DNA of 64,000 nucleotides from Viola odorata (lineage: Eukaryota > Streptophyta > Magnoliopsida > Malpighiales > Violaceae). Below are positions 63,801 through 64,000 of the stretch, piece after piece (within the stretch, counting starts at the first letter, position 1; every line of letters begins with the position of its first letter). The stretch is taken from assembly GCA_963691705.1 (NCBI GenBank), contig OY829541.1, forward strand, positions 17,726,564 to 17,790,563. Direction: 5' to 3'. The notes beneath the pieces are model-generated. The model saw only the letters and a list, made by a program, of their open reading frames with translations. It was not told the origin of the DNA and did not search any database. The position numbers were made by a program, and so were the translations under genes.

Positions 63801-64000
63801 TTCAATTTCTAGACCATGCCCAACGGCATGTCACACTCCAATTTCTAATCTATGCCTAAACGGCATGTCAATTTTATAATTTCAATTTCTAAACCATGCC
63901 CAATCGGCATGTCAAATTTCAATTTCTAATCCATGCCCAAACGGCATGTCAATTTCATAATTTCAATTTCTAAACCATGCCCAACGGCATGTCAACTTTC
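60873..64000 (+). repeat. Right-end block, including a copy of 58906-60579
   Basis: Units: U251 60873, U293q 61124, U293h 61417, U293h 61710, U293 62003, U251 62296, U251 62547, U293 62798, U293n 63091, U293 63384, U251 63677 and a partial unit 63928-64000. The part 61710-63383 matches 58906-60579 at offset 2804. The CGGCTTGTC near 63656 matches that near 59472. The array continues beyond the window. Confidence 0.9.

Larger units (their letters stand above)
1..64000. repeat. Multi-level satellite array filling the window
   Basis: Every line of the window is built from variants of one roughly 42-bp monomer, about 1,500 copies in the same orientation. The monomer has a conserved head containing CATGCC-CAAC-GGCATG followed by GTC or a variant, and a tail of AATTTC-like hexamers. 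Monomers are grouped into units of 293, 251, 332, 212 or 170 bp, and these into super-units of 1.1 to 5.8 kb. A typical monomer is about 36% G+C, with about twice as many C as G on the + strand. No stretch of unique sequence interrupts it, and it is cut off at both ends of the window. Such arrays are known from eukaryotic heterochromatin; the chromosomal position and species here are not shown by the sequence. Confidence 0.97.

Noticed and set aside
236..63879. More than 200 short + strand open reading frames (65-98 codons) starting MPKRHVNF or MHKRHVNF
   Set aside because: They repeat with the satellite units and contain only repeat-derived low-complexity sequence. They are broken without consequence by indels (near 25535, 30890, 33660) and by start or stop changes (1622, 13384, 21526, 23030). 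No promoter, domain or independent codon pattern supports them as genes.
1..64000. CRISPR array
   Set aside because: There are regularly spaced dyad-containing repeats, but the 'spacers' are AATTTC-rich and almost identical to each other. There is no unique spacer set, leader or cas gene.
1..64000. Telomeric repeat or simple microsatellite
   Set aside because: AATTTC resembles a 6-bp microsatellite, but it occurs only two to four times in a row, interrupted by the monomer head, and it is not a known telomere motif.
1..64000. Series of rho-independent terminators or riboregulatory hairpins
   Set aside because: The CATGCC/GGCATG stem is only 6 bp and is not followed by a U-run. Its presence in every monomer fits repeat structure better than termination.
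1..64000. Alpha satellite or CENP-B box
   Set aside because: There is no 171-bp period, and I could not see the CENP-B box core (TTCG...CGGG) in the monomer types.

Overview
The whole 64-kb window is one uninterrupted tandem-repeat (satellite) array. I see no protein-coding gene, RNA gene, transposable element, CRISPR array or unique sequence anywhere in it. The array runs off both ends of the window. An AT-rich satellite this long, with several levels of nested repeat, is typical of eukaryotic heterochromatin (centromeric, pericentromeric, subtelomeric or B-chromosome). I cannot name the organism or assign the repeat to a known satellite family.

The organisation is hierarchical. Level 1 is a degenerate 6-bp word, AATTTC. 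Level 2 is a monomer of about 42 bp. It has a conserved head with the dyad CATGCC-CAAC-GGCATG and an AATTTC-rich tail. I name the monomers by length: A44, B48, C42, D42, E36, F44, G37 and a rarer H45. Level 3 is a higher-order unit made of an ordered set of monomers: U293 (A-B-C-D-E-F-G), U251 (A-B-C/D-E-F-G), U332 (A-B'-H-D'-D-E-F-G), U170 (A-B-C-E) and U212 (A-B-C-D-E). The sums of the monomer lengths match these periods exactly. Level 4 is super-units of 1.1 to 5.8 kb, and level 5 is block copies many kilobases apart.

Suffixes used below mark unit variants. 'h' has CATGCAC in A and B. 'n' has CATGAAC in A. 'q' has AAGCCAAACGG in C, usually CAATGGCATG in D and a GTTA-type E. 'k' has CAAACTGCATG in A, usually with CCAAGAGCATG in B. 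's' has CACATTCC in E and AAACC at the start of F, usually with CAAGTC in C/D.

Layout: 1-6431 is mixed units with 1088/1339-bp super-units. 6432-15930 is four tandem copies of a 2176-bp super-unit with a 795-bp chimeric short copy between the second and third. 15680-20531 is a rearranged copy of the left part of the window (offsets 14,314 and 11,924), including a fifth 2176-bp copy. 20532-21520 is the most disordered stretch. 21521-23738 is a transition zone. 23739-31046 is two copies of a 3.9-kb super-unit, the second shortened. 31047-44300 is six variants of a 2.05-2.35-kb super-unit. 41951-53624 is two tandem copies of a 5837-bp super-unit. 52906-60872 is two copies of a roughly 4.1-kb super-unit. 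60873-64000 is more of the same, including another copy of 58906-60579.

The higher-order units carry short open reading frames of 65, 79 or 92 codons on the + strand. I treat them as by-products of monomer lengths divisible by three. They are broken by indels and stop-creating substitutions without loss of the surrounding repeat. What the window documents best is how a satellite evolves: monomer-level crossover chimeras, apparently including both reciprocal products of one C/D exchange, local homogenisation domains, and shared indel markers that trace copy ancestry.
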